A DNA stretch of 20,565 nucleotides from an uncultured Eubacteriales bacterium (GCA_902373515.1 CABKML010000023.1:1-20565); one strand, 5' to 3'; shown: positions 1 to 9,135, numbered from the stretch's first letter. Made by a program: numbers and translations. The notes: a model not told the origin generated them from the letters alone.

Positions 1-1
1 A

Positions 2-1642
2 TATTTATACAAATATATTCTGGATTTACCTTGGCAATTAAAGCAAAGTCAACCTAATGATGAGCAAGTAGAAACCGGATATATTCGTGATGACTTAATA
101 AGTCCGATATTAAGAATAGAGAAATCCATTTATCTGTGCAGTTTTTTCCTGGCCGTATGTACAGCAATTTTTTTGGTAACACCGTTTGTCAACAATATTA
201 CGTTTTTATTTGTTGCGACCTTTATATTAGCGTGCTTTATTTTTAAGTTGTTCAATCACTTAATCGGAAGAAGAAAATTGCAAATAAATGAATTAGCGTT
301 TCACAGCTTTTTGCAGGAATTATCATCCTTGATTCACAACGGTTGTTCGATGGAAAATGCTATTTTGGAAATAGCGCCGCACCTCTCCAACTATTACGGC
401 AAAAAATCGCCTTTAGCCGATATACTGGCAAATATCTGCAGTGCTATCAGTAACGGCTGGACAATAAACGATTTGAATCGTGAGTTTATGCGTTTGTTTC
501 CCAATAATTATGCTTACAATTATTTCACAATATTACATGATCCTGTAAGCATCAGTAACCATCTGCTCAGCCTCAGCCGTACATTCAGCAAAAACATAAG
601 CGCTAAAAGTAATTTGGAAAAAGAAATTGCCGCTAACGCTGCCCAACAACAAATGGAAGCTGTAATTTTAGCAATTATGCCTTTTATAATTATTTATGCT
701 TTACGTTTTTTACAAGGTGACTTTTTTTCACCCGCATTAACTACAATGCCCGGTCCTTTATTGCTGACTGCTGCCTTCTTTTTCATAATTTTATCAATAC
801 TTGTGCTCTTTCGCCTTTTTTTACCGCAAAAACTGAATATTAATAAAGAAAAGCTGCCGCTGCCTAATTCTTATATTCAAAAGATAGCCGAATTAATCTG
901 GCCGTTTATCCTGGTAGCTGCACCGGTCAATTATATTGATAAACTAAAAAGCAACTTAACTTTACTTTATTCTCTTGTTGAAAAGCAAAATAATGATAAA
1001 CAGGATAACCTATCGCAAATGCAAAATTTATTAATCACCTATTTTGCTGCAAAAATTCGTTTAATTTTACTAATGAGCGGAATTGTCCTGCTTTTCTGCC
1101 TCAGCAATATATTGTTCATTCTATTGCTCCCGCCGGCAATAATTATTGCTTTCGTAGAACCTGATTTTACACTTAATCGTAAATGTCAAAAATATAAGCT
1201 TTTGTTGTTGCATACCTTTCCCTGGGACTTCAGTTTACTGATTTTGCTTTTGAAAAACAATTACAGCTTAATTAACAGCATAGGTAAACTGGAAAAGTTA
1301 CTACCTGATAATGACATATTAAAGCAAAAATTTGCGGAAATATACCATGAAAACGCCCTGGGAAAATACAGCGATAATACCTTTTTTCGCTTCGGAGAAA
1401 AATTGCAAATTATGCCTTTAAATAACTGCCTGAGTGCTTTACGCGCTTATATTACCGGAGGTGATATTATCAGTCTCAAAATGTTAAGTGAGCAAACCGA
1501 ACAATTGTTTATCGGCGCTTTACAGGAACAAAAGAAAGCTCAAAGTAAAAGACAAAGTGCTTTTGTCTTACCGATGATGCTGGACCTGATTGCGGTAATA
1601 TTAATCACTTTGGCTCCTATAATTCCCAATTTAGCTTATTAA
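2..1642 (+). CDS. TadB/TadC-like type II secretion F-domain membrane protein (partial at left edge)
   Basis: Inner-membrane platform protein of a Tad (type IVb pilus) assembly machine. The frame has no stop back to the window edge and the only in-frame start candidate is a TTG at 173. A start there would cut the first membrane segment in half, so the true start lies to the left; at least 546 residues are in view. Order seen: two hydrophobic segments (about residues 43-84), a soluble GspF-like helical domain beginning FHSFLQELSSLIHNG, two membrane segments (MEAVILAIMPF..., LLLTAAFFFIIL...), another pair near IRLILLMSGIVLL, a second F-type soluble domain (LLHTFPWDFSLLILLL...), and a last membrane segment near LPMMLDLIAVIL. 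TadB and TadC are usually separate proteins of about 300 residues each, so this reads as a fusion of the two. The pilin gene follows 47 bp downstream. Family assignment is by fold pattern and context. Confidence 0.72.
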   Translation, partial: YLYKYILDLPWQLKQSQPNDEQVETGYIRDDLISPILRIEKSIYLCSFFLAVCTAIFLVTPFVNNITFLFVATFILACFIFKLFNHLIGRRKLQINELAFHSFLQELSSLIHNGCSMENAILEIAPHLSNYYGKKSPLADILANICSAISNGWTINDLNREFMRLFPNNYAYNYFTILHDPVSISNHLLSLSRTFSKNISAKSNLEKEIAANAAQQQMEAVILAIMPFIIIYALRFLQGDFFSPALTTMPGPLLLTAAFFFIILSILVLFRLFLPQKLNINKEKLPLPNSYIQKIAELIWPFILVAAPVNYIDKLKSNLTLLYSLVEKQNNDKQDNLSQMQNLLITYFAAKIRLILLMSGIVLLFCLSNILFILLLPPAIIIAFVEPDFTLNRKCQKYKLLLLHTFPWDFSLLILLLKNNYSLINSIGKLEKLLPDNDILKQKFAEIYHENALGKYSDNTFFRFGEKLQIMPLNNCLSALRAYITGGDIISLKMLSEQTEQLFIGALQEQKKAQSKRQSAFVLPMMLDLIAVILITLAPIIPNLAY

Positions 1643-1643
1643 A

Positions 1644-1657
1644 CTAACGGCCGTTAG
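1644..1657. repeat. perfect 14-bp palindrome between platform gene and pilin gene
   Basis: CTAACGGCCGTTAG begins one base after the stop codon of the Tad platform gene and lies 32 bp before the pilin start. In RNA it can form a short hairpin with a GGCC loop. No T-run follows directly, so it is not a good rho-independent terminator. It could be an mRNA-processing or stability element that lets the pilin message outlive the upstream message; that role is inference. Confidence 0.5.
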
Positions 1658-1689
1658 AAATTAATAATAAAAAAGAAAGAGGTAATTTT

Positions 1690-1974
1690 ATGAAATTATT
1701 AAAAGACAAAAACAACAGGATTATCAATCTCAACTACAAAAGAAAGTATTTGTTCAGTCAAATTTGCTTGAAAAATATTTGGCACAAGCATATGCGTAAA
1801 TGTCTGCATCATTCCGAACAGGGTTCCGTAGTGCTTGAAGTTGTCATAGTTATTGCCGTAATTATTGCTGTAGCTTTGATATTCAACAAAACCTTGAAAG
1901 AATATGCCAATAGTCTGATTAACGTTGTCTTCGGCGAACGTTCATTCTTCGACAGTCTTAAACCGGGTGTATAA
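1690..1974 (+). CDS. Flp1-like type IVb pilin
   Basis: Small pilin-like protein of 94 residues. A basic, polar first half (to about residue 43) is followed by EQGSVVLEVVIVIAVIIAV and a short helical tail (FNKTLKEYANSLINVVF). A Gly, then a Glu about five residues on, inside a single hydrophobic helix is typical of type IV prepilins and of the Flp1-like family common in Clostridia; prepilin peptidase would cut at or near that Gly. The leader before the helix is long (about 45 residues), longer than typical Flp leaders; an internal Met (MRKCLHHSEQG...) could give a shorter leader, but the good ribosome binding site (AGAGGT) supports the start at 1690. It sits between the platform protein and the DUF6382-like protein, as expected of a Tad locus. 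Confidence 0.68.
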   Translation: MKLLKDKNNRIINLNYKRKYLFSQICLKNIWHKHMRKCLHHSEQGSVVLEVVIVIAVIIAVALIFNKTLKEYANSLINVVFGERSFFDSLKPGV

Positions 1975-1990
1975 AAGGAGAATTCAAATC

Positions 1991-2926
1991 ATGATTAACT
2001 TCATAAATCATCATTCTAAAATAAGAAATGTTACTCTCAAACGTAATCTTACTGCGGATTTTGCAGACAATAACAATGCCAATGACCGAAAACACTGTTT
2101 ATCATCATCCGTAAACAGTTTACGCCGTTATGCTCTGAATAATATGCAAATTTCCACGGGTATAGTCGGCTTGGAAAAATGTTTGTTCTTTCGTTTACAA
2201 CCGCATGATCAAATAAATCATTTAACTTTAGAATATCTGCATAAATGTCAAATACAAAAGAATCATAACGCTTTTACGTTTTTGAAATTTACGTATTATG
2301 AGCCGAATTATTTTTTGGCACCGATTAATAATCTTTGGTGCCTGAATAATTACAACTTTAACTATGATCATCCTTATAGCGTCCAATTACTATGCAGTTT
2401 ATTGAGTGCTTTACTGCAAATTATCAATTTTTACAACTCTTCCTGGTTTTTACATTCGTATTTGGTCCTGGATAGAGACAAAATATTTTATAATCAGGAA
2501 AAATCCACTTGGGTATTTTGTCTGTTGCCGATTAAATATCATCAATCAAAGACACTGAGTATAAGCGGTAACAATATGAATACTTACGAAAGCGGCATGC
2601 AGGAAAATATTGTAGAATTCAACAATACATTAAATAGCACAATCAATGGCACAAGCGAAAATAAAAGTGGCGGCGTTTTAGAGTATCCTCCTATGCAGGA
2701 AAATATTGATAATTTAATACAGTTTATTCTTCAAAAATTGGATCTTCTCTGTCGTCATGCGCCGATAAATAAACTATCGCTTAACCGCTTCAAAGGAAAA
2801 GAAACAAATTTTATTATGGAATATCCTGATTTATCTAAGTTAATCAAATTAATTAACGAAGATATTATGAAAGCAATCAGTTATCTGCAACAGTTCAACC
2901 GTACTGTCAGACGTTTAGCGAGCTGA
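1991..2926 (+). CDS. DUF6382-like Tad-locus protein
   Basis: Protein of 311 residues starting at the ATG at 1991, preceded by AAGGAGA; an upstream in-frame start at 1925 lies inside the pilin gene and lacks such a site. The middle part (FTFLKFTYYEPNYFLAPI..., SVQLLCSLLSALLQIINFY, then SYLVLDRDKIFYNQEKSTWVF and LLPIKYH) resembles the DUF6382 domain found in front of FHA domains in Bacillota Tad clusters, where a hydrophobic strand-rich half is followed by a 'YLL-x-x-x-IF' stretch and a 'LP' end. No signal peptide or membrane segment is seen, so it is probably cytoplasmic. After about residue 200 comes a low-complexity Asn/Ser-rich stretch and a helical tail. Function unknown; the gene ends 5 bp before the next start, so the two are probably coupled. 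Confidence 0.5.
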   Translation: MINFINHHSKIRNVTLKRNLTADFADNNNANDRKHCLSSSVNSLRRYALNNMQISTGIVGLEKCLFFRLQPHDQINHLTLEYLHKCQIQKNHNAFTFLKFTYYEPNYFLAPINNLWCLNNYNFNYDHPYSVQLLCSLLSALLQIINFYNSSWFLHSYLVLDRDKIFYNQEKSTWVFCLLPIKYHQSKTLSISGNNMNTYESGMQENIVEFNNTLNSTINGTSENKSGGVLEYPPMQENIDNLIQFILQKLDLLCRHAPINKLSLNRFKGKETNFIMEYPDLSKLIKLINEDIMKAISYLQQFNRTVRRLAS

Positions 2927-2931
2927 TTATT

Positions 2932-3381
2932 GTGAAAAACATTTATTTTAAGCAAGCATGTTTGATTCGCCTTTCTGCAGAAAAATTTACTCAGCTGCAA
3001 ATATTAGCTAAAAATTTGTCGTTTCATGATTACTGCATAAAAATCGGAAATTGGATTACTTGCAGCAGCAATTTAGCAAAAGACGCGATTTTTCTACTGC
3101 CGAATTGTAGTTTCAGCGGTTTGAAAGGATATTGTGATTTCTATTGGAAGGAGCTGATTAATTGGGAATTGTTGATGTTTTACGATCAGGAAAATGATAA
3201 TTACAGGTTAAAGTTTTCTGTTGTTGCAGTTTTTCTGCCTTTAGAAATAATTTGTGCCGCAAATAAAAGTACTTTCAACCTTCAAAGTGAGGCGAATAAA
3301 CAAGAAAATTATGACTTACCGCTACACCATGGTGATCTGATTTCTATAAACAACAATCACTTCTTGTACTTTGCTCCTTGA
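2932..3381 (+). CDS. degenerate FHA-like protein of the Tad cluster
   Basis: Protein of 149 residues starting with GTG at 2932, five bases after the previous stop, with no strong ribosome binding site of its own, so translational coupling is likely. The end, LPLHHGDLISINNNHFLYFAP, matches how FHA domains finish (Leu, then GD-x-I, a short turn, and F-x-F). The start of a beta sandwich (LSFHDYCIKIGNWITC, DAIFLLP) is also FHA-like, but I do not see the Ser-x-x-His phosphothreonine-binding motif or the NGT loop. In related Tad loci DUF6382 and FHA are parts of one protein; here they are two ORFs. Function unknown; it may keep a structural role without phosphopeptide binding. Assignment is tentative. 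Confidence 0.42.
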   Translation: MKNIYFKQACLIRLSAEKFTQLQILAKNLSFHDYCIKIGNWITCSSNLAKDAIFLLPNCSFSGLKGYCDFYWKELINWELLMFYDQENDNYRLKFSVVAVFLPLEIICAANKSTFNLQSEANKQENYDLPLHHGDLISINNNHFLYFAP

Positions 3382-3408
3382 AAGCACCTTGAAATTTATA
3401 TAAAAGAA

Positions 3409-3434
3409 AAGCGTCATTGTCATCAATGACGCTT
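3409..3434 (-). terminator. rho-independent terminator of the atp operon
   Basis: A perfect 11-bp inverted repeat (AAGCGTCATTG / CAATGACGCTT) with a 4-base loop (3420-3423). On the minus strand it lies 26 bases after the atpC stop codon and is followed by TTTTCTTTTAT, a good U-rich tract. On the plus strand it follows the Tad cluster but has no T-run, so it may only weakly stop that transcript. Confidence 0.85.
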
Positions 3435-3459
3435 CCTATGGAATACTGCTTTAACTGCC

Positions 3460-3891
3460 TTATTCAGCAGGCTTATCACCATACTGTTCAGCTACATGGA
3501 TTCTGGCTTTTGCCCGTCTCATAGCATGTTTAGCGTGGCTTTTAACAGTTTTGCTGCTCTTAGAATCATTGAACTTCAGTCGGTTACGTTCATAACTGGC
3601 TTTAGCTCGAGAAACATCGATTTCGTTCGGCCACTCAGCAGCATTGCAGATAACAGTTACCTCATCTTTATGAACTGTAGCATAGCCGACGGATAAAAAG
3701 GCATTGTAGTAAGTATCGGCAACTCGATAACGCAGTAAACCGGGAATGATAGCCATAATAACAGGTGTATGTCCGTACATCACACCGTTAATACCGTCTT
3801 CCGTATTCAACTCCACTAAGTTACATTTTACATTTACCAATTCTCTGTAAGGAGTAACTACAGTTAATTTGATTAAATCATTCACTGCCAT
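3460..3891 (-). CDS. atpC: ATP synthase F1 epsilon subunit
   Basis: Central-stalk subunit of F1, 143 residues, usual length. The N-terminal beta sandwich shows KLTVVTPYRELV, then EDGINGVMYGHTPVIMAIIPG (family pattern: dG-x-x-G-x-x-x-gHtP), GYATVHKDEVTVICNAAEW, and the two-helix C-terminal part begins EIDVSRAKASYERNRLKF, ending with a basic helix (HAMRRAKARIHVAEQYG). In other bacteria this helical part can extend and inhibit ATP hydrolysis. Last gene of the operon, 17 bp after atpD, with GAGGA before its ATG; a strong terminator follows. Confidence 0.93.
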   Translation of the reverse strand: MAVNDLIKLTVVTPYRELVNVKCNLVELNTEDGINGVMYGHTPVIMAIIPGLLRYRVADTYYNAFLSVGYATVHKDEVTVICNAAEWPNEIDVSRAKASYERNRLKFNDSKSSKTVKSHAKHAMRRAKARIHVAEQYGDKPAE

Positions 3892-3908
3892 AGTTCAATT
3901 CCTCAACC

Positions 3909-5324
<1,416 letters not shown>

Positions 5325-6272
5325 TTATAGAATTGAGCCGGAAATAATTTCGTTCAATTCTTGGGTTATCTGTTGTTGACGCACCCTATTCTTTTCAATT
5401 TGCAACTTACCTAACAACTCATCTGCATTATCAGTTGCCTGATTCATAGCGGTCATTCTCACCGCCTGCTCACTGGCGAAAGATTCGGTAAACGCACCGT
5501 ATACCATACCGTAAATATAAGTCAGACTTAAATAATCTTTCACCTTATGCGCGTTAGGTATCCATTCCATCGTCTCATGCTGATAAAAATTGCAGCGTTG
5601 TTCCTCTTCTTCAATTTCAGCTTGGCTGAACAGCTCACTCAACAGCAGATGCAGTCCCTGGTAGTCAGCCGGCATAAGACGGGTATATATAGGATGTGCC
5701 TGTATTTTGTTTTTCATCGTCGAATAAACAAGGTAAATAGAATCGACCTTGTTTTCGTTGTACAAGTCAAACATATTATTGGCAATATCAGTTGCATCGT
5801 AGAAGTTGGGATTATCTATATGACAATTCCATGAAGCATTAACCTGATAACCATCTCTTACCAAACGTTCTCTGCCGATTTTTCCTAAGAAACGAATCTC
5901 ATAGCTAAAAACATAACCGTCTTTTTCTATGCGGGCCCTGGTATCGTTGATCACCTTTTCGGCGAATCGCACTACATTCAGGCCGTAGCTGCCTGATAAG
6001 CCTTGTTCTGCACCGAAGACAAAGAACAAAACTTTCCATTCACTACCGGCCGGCTTTTGCTTAATCTGAAACAAATTGGACAATGCTTCAGGTTCAGCAA
6101 TCATCATTTCTTCCATTGTCCGAACACAACCAAGGAAAAATGGTTTAGTTAAATCCAACAGCTTACGTGAACGCTTCATTTTAACCTGCGAAACTAACTG
6201 CATCGCTCGGGTTATTTGTTTTATTTCCCGTATTGAACGAATATGCTTTTTAATTTCACTGTTCTGCGGCAT
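5325..6272 (-). CDS. atpG: ATP synthase F1 gamma subunit
   Basis: Rotor shaft of F1, 315 residues (a little longer than the usual 285-290). The N-terminal helix reads IRSIREIKQITRAMQLVSQVKMKRSR, the C-terminal helix has SEQAVRMTAMNQATDNADELL and NRVRQQQITQELNEIISGS, both hallmark stretches of the coiled coil that turns inside the alpha3beta3 ring. The middle domain shows the GAEQGLSGSYGLNVVRF strand-turn. The start ATG overlaps the stop of the delta/alpha fusion by one base (TAATG), so translation is coupled. Confidence 0.95.
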   Translation of the reverse strand: MPQNSEIKKHIRSIREIKQITRAMQLVSQVKMKRSRKLLDLTKPFFLGCVRTMEEMMIAEPEALSNLFQIKQKPAGSEWKVLFFVFGAEQGLSGSYGLNVVRFAEKVINDTRARIEKDGYVFSYEIRFLGKIGRERLVRDGYQVNASWNCHIDNPNFYDATDIANNMFDLYNENKVDSIYLVYSTMKNKIQAHPIYTRLMPADYQGLHLLLSELFSQAEIEEEEQRCNFYQHETMEWIPNAHKVKDYLSLTYIYGMVYGAFTESFASEQAVRMTAMNQATDNADELLGKLQIEKNRVRQQQITQELNEIISGSIL

Positions 6273-8308
6273 TATGACTCCTTAACCTCAGCTGTCTCAG
6301 CTGTTGCAGCTGTTTCAGCCGTTTCAGCTGTTGCAGCGGCATCGGACTGTTGCTTTTCCGACAAACTGTTATGGTAAAAGTCGTTGAAAATATCTTTCAG
6401 CATATTGATTTCCAAATCAGTTACTACTTCAATATTTTCAAATTCCGTCAAAACATCGCTCCGCTCTTTGATCAAATACTCAGAGAAGCTATCGATATAA
6501 TGGCGCAAATCTTTCACCGGCACTTCGTCGAATCCTGCATTTGTACACAGAGAAATCAGCAACAGGCTGAGGGCCATCGAACGATTCAGATGCTCAGATT
6601 GTTTCAAAATTTCATTCAGACGTTGTCCACGAGCAATTTGCTGTGCCGTAGTAGCATCCATTTCACCGGACAATTGCGAGAATGCCTGTAATTCCCGGAA
6701 CTGAGCCATACTGACACGCAAAGGACCTGCGGCTTTACGCATAGATTTTGCCTGACAGGAGCCGCCGACACGGGAAACTGACAATCCGACGTTAATAGCC
6801 GGGCGTTGACCTGCGAAGAACAAATCACTTTCCAAATATATTTGACCATCTGTAATTGAAATTACGTTTGTCGGAATATACGCTGAAATATCACCTGACT
6901 GAGTTTCAACAATCGGGATAGCTGTTATCGATCCGCCGCCTTTATTATCACTTAAGCAAGCTGCACGCTCCAACAGACGGGAATGGATGTAGAAAACATC
7001 GCCCGGATAAGCTTCACGTCCCGGTGGTCTGTGGAGAAGCAAAGAAATTGCACGATAAGCCTGCGCATGTTTGCTCAAATCATCATAAATAACCAAAACG
7101 TCCTGATGGTTTTCATACATGTACTCTTCGGCCATAGCACAAGCTGCATACGGTGCAATGTACTGCATAGCCGCACTTACAGAAGCTGAAGCTGCAACTA
7201 CAATGGTATATGCCATAGCTCCGCGAGCTCTTAACAAAGCAACTTGACTTTTAACTGTAGACATTTTCTGGCCGATAGCAACATAGATACAAATGACATT
7301 CTTACCTTTTTGGTTAAGAATAGTATCAATTGCTATAGTTGATTTACCGGTTTGACGATCGCCGATGATTAACTCACGTTGTCCTTTACCGATAGGTATC
7401 ATTGAGTCTATAGCTGTTACACCGGTATAAAGCGGTTCCTTAACTTGCTTACGGTCAATAATAGCCGGTGCCGGATGTTCTATCGGTCTGTAGTGAGTCG
7501 CCTGTAAATGCTGTTCATGGTCCAAAGGTCTACCCAAAGGATCAATAACTCTACCTAAGAAAGCGTTACCGCAAGGCACACTCAAAACTTGTCCGCTGCC
7601 TTTACAACTGGAACCGGATTGGACACTGTCTTCCAAATTCAACAGAACCACACCGATTTCGTCTTTTTCCAAGTTCATAGCTAAGCCGATGGCGCCGCTG
7701 TTGAAAATAATCATCTCACCGTTAACGCAGTGATTGAGGCCGCGAACTTTCGCAATACCGTCACTGACACTCAGTACGTCGGCCATCTCCTGTTTTTGAT
7801 TATCAAAGATATCCGACAACTTATTTTGAGTATCATCACTGAGATCACTGACCTTTTTTGCTAATAACAATTTGGCATACAAACTGGATTCTTTAGCAAA
7901 AGCGGAAGTGGAAAATGTTTTGGCATGCGGTTCAATTACATTCTTATCACCGTTTTCGCCCTCCAGTGAACCCTTACTTGCCGTCAAATCCCAGACTGAA
8001 CCGGCACCGAATTGGTTGTGATTAAATAACATATCGCGTAAAGCTTCTTTACTTATGTCATCCAAATCAACATCACTGCTATACAGTGCACCGGCCAAAT
8101 TTTTCAGTTTGCCAAATAGAGAATAATCATAAAAATCGTTATTAACTTTAATTGTAAAGCCCGACTCCAATTTGGGGTCAATCTTACTTTCAACACTGTA
8201 ATCATCTGCAGCAAAGTCATAACGTTTCGCTAATGCACTAACTAACTTATCAACAGCCGGGGAACCCATTTGTTTAGCAGATGTTATTATAATTTTATTC
8301 TGCGTCAT
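6272..8308 (-). CDS. atpA: ATP synthase delta C-terminal domain fused to F1 alpha subunit
   Basis: 678 residues; a normal alpha has about 500-515. Residues ~5-78 (IIITSAKQMGSPAVDKLVSA, then SKIDPKLESGFTIKV and YDYSLFGKLKNLAGALY) match the C-terminal domain of the delta subunit: ITSA start, K-x-DP-x-L-x-x-G, final D-x-S-x-x-x-x-L-x-x-L. Residues ~79-172 are a linker with two likely helical parts. Alpha follows from ~173: VLSVSDGIAKVRGL, Walker A GDRQTGKS (~316-323), YDDLSKHAQAYR, RPPGREAYPGDVFY, ITDGQIYLE, and the arginine-finger motif SVSRVGG. The last ~25 residues are an Ala/Thr/Glu repeat tail not normal for alpha. The ATG at 8308 has GGGAAG upstream and overlaps the end of atpF by 14 bp. 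No separate delta gene exists here. The alpha identity is certain; the delta-domain identity is strong by motif but not tested by search. Confidence 0.93.
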   Translation of the reverse strand: MTQNKIIITSAKQMGSPAVDKLVSALAKRYDFAADDYSVESKIDPKLESGFTIKVNNDFYDYSLFGKLKNLAGALYSSDVDLDDISKEALRDMLFNHNQFGAGSVWDLTASKGSLEGENGDKNVIEPHAKTFSTSAFAKESSLYAKLLLAKKVSDLSDDTQNKLSDIFDNQKQEMADVLSVSDGIAKVRGLNHCVNGEMIIFNSGAIGLAMNLEKDEIGVVLLNLEDSVQSGSSCKGSGQVLSVPCGNAFLGRVIDPLGRPLDHEQHLQATHYRPIEHPAPAIIDRKQVKEPLYTGVTAIDSMIPIGKGQRELIIGDRQTGKSTIAIDTILNQKGKNVICIYVAIGQKMSTVKSQVALLRARGAMAYTIVVAASASVSAAMQYIAPYAACAMAEEYMYENHQDVLVIYDDLSKHAQAYRAISLLLHRPPGREAYPGDVFYIHSRLLERAACLSDNKGGGSITAIPIVETQSGDISAYIPTNVISITDGQIYLESDLFFAGQRPAINVGLSVSRVGGSCQAKSMRKAAGPLRVSMAQFRELQAFSQLSGEMDATTAQQIARGQRLNEILKQSEHLNRSMALSLLLISLCTNAGFDEVPVKDLRHYIDSFSEYLIKERSDVLTEFENIEVVTDLEINMLKDIFNDFYHNSLSEKQQSDAAATAETAETAATAETAEVKES
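6289..6342 (-). repeat. six 9-bp tandem repeats encoding the alpha C-terminal tail
   Basis: Six consecutive degenerate 9-mers on the plus strand (CAGCTGTCT, CAGCTGTTG, CAGCTGTTT, CAGCCGTTT, CAGCTGTTG, CAGCGGCAT). In the coding (minus) direction they give Ala-(Ala/Glu)-Thr type units at the C-terminus of the delta/alpha fusion. The tract keeps the frame, so copy number could vary without breaking the gene. Confidence 0.75.
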
Positions 8309-8891
8309 GTTTCTTCCCGTCTTTCTCTACTTTTTGCAAAGCATCAACAACTTGTGAAACTAAAGCTTGATCGGTATTGGGGGCATTATTCTCACTATTG
8401 AGTTGTTGCAAAACCCGCAAAGACAAACTGATTGCTTGATCTCGCTGTTCCCGTTCCTTCGCTTCCCAGACAAGTTTCTGTTCTGCTTCCTTGTTCGCTA
8501 AATAACGATCGGCCTCTTTTTTAGCAGCATCCAACATTATTTGACGTTTAGTATCCGCCTGTTCTTTCGCTTGAGCAATAATTGTCGCCGCTTTCAACTT
8601 GGCATCTGCCAATTCCGCTTTAACTTTTTCAGTTTCCGCTTCGGCTTCAGCTTTAGCTGCCTTGGCACTATCCAAATTTTTAGCGATATCCGCCTTTCTT
8701 TGAGCCGAGACTTTCTTTATCGGCTTATAAATGAAATGACGAATGATAAAGTAACTGATTAACAGATTAATTATTGCCGCTATTGCCGTAACTATATAGC
8801 CGGAAACATTTTCCGGTGAAAAAACATTTACTTCTAAAAGATATGTATGTGTACAAGGGGCGAGCAAGGTATCTATTAAATCTAAACCCAT
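8295..8891 (-). CDS. atpF: ATP synthase Fo b subunit
   Basis: Peripheral-stalk subunit, 198 residues against the usual 160-175. An N-terminal stretch of about 30 residues precedes the membrane helix (IVTAIAAIINLLISYFII, about 32-50), which is followed by HFIYKPI, the normal b-type exit from the membrane, and a long charged Ala/Lys/Glu coiled coil (about 58-155) that dimerises. The C-terminus after SLSLRVLQQL is an extra ~30 residues (Asn/Asp/Lys-rich). In other species the b C-terminus binds the delta C-terminal domain; here that domain is on alpha and the two genes overlap by 14 bp, so the two changes may be linked. Strong AAGGAGG before the ATG. Confidence 0.93.
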   Translation of the reverse strand: MGLDLIDTLLAPCTHTYLLEVNVFSPENVSGYIVTAIAAIINLLISYFIIRHFIYKPIKKVSAQRKADIAKNLDSAKAAKAEAEAETEKVKAELADAKLKAATIIAQAKEQADTKRQIMLDAAKKEADRYLANKEAEQKLVWEAKEREQRDQAISLSLRVLQQLNSENNAPNTDQALVSQVVDALQKVEKDGKKHDAE

Positions 8892-8904
8892 TTAAGTTGC
8901 CTCC

Positions 8905-9135
8905 TTATTTGAAAACAAACAGCAGGATCAAACTGACGACCAAAGCATAAATAGCTGTAGCTTCAATGAAGATAATAGCAATAAAAAGCAAGCTTTGAAT
9001 TTTATTTGCCATTTCCGGTTGACGTGCCATGGAATCAAACGCCTTACCTGATGATAAACCGATACCTAAACCTGCTAAACCGGCAGCAAATGTGATGGCT
9101 AAGCCTGCCGCCAATGCAATTAAACCTCTATCCAT
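8905..9135 (-). CDS. atpE: ATP synthase Fo c subunit
   Basis: Rotor-ring proteolipid, 76 residues, a two-helix hairpin. Helix 1 carries the GLGIGLSSGKAFDSMARQPE stretch with the conserved polar RQPE loop; helix 2 carries the ion-carrying Glu58 in FIEATAIYALVV. Compared with sodium-binding rings, the helix 1 Gln is replaced by Ile and the Ser after Glu is replaced by Ala, so the ring most likely carries protons. GGAGGAAT precedes the ATG. It is 15 bp after atpB and 13 bp before atpF. Confidence 0.95.
   Translation of the reverse strand: MDRGLIALAAGLAITFAAGLAGLGIGLSSGKAFDSMARQPEMANKIQSLLFIAIIFIEATAIYALVVSLILLFVFK

Noticed and set aside
173..175. TTG at 173 as the start of the Tad platform gene
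   Set aside because: The frame stays open to the left edge and the residues before it complete a membrane helix.
1925..1990. Start at 1925 for the DUF6382-like gene
   Set aside because: It lies inside the pilin gene; the AAGGAGA site belongs to the ATG at 1991.
6616..6849. 77-residue ORF inside atpA
   Set aside because: A shadow frame of the alpha coding sequence.
8905..9135. Sodium-driven c ring
   Set aside because: The helix 1 Gln and the Ser after the ion-carrying Glu are replaced by Ile and Ala, so the sodium-binding set is absent.
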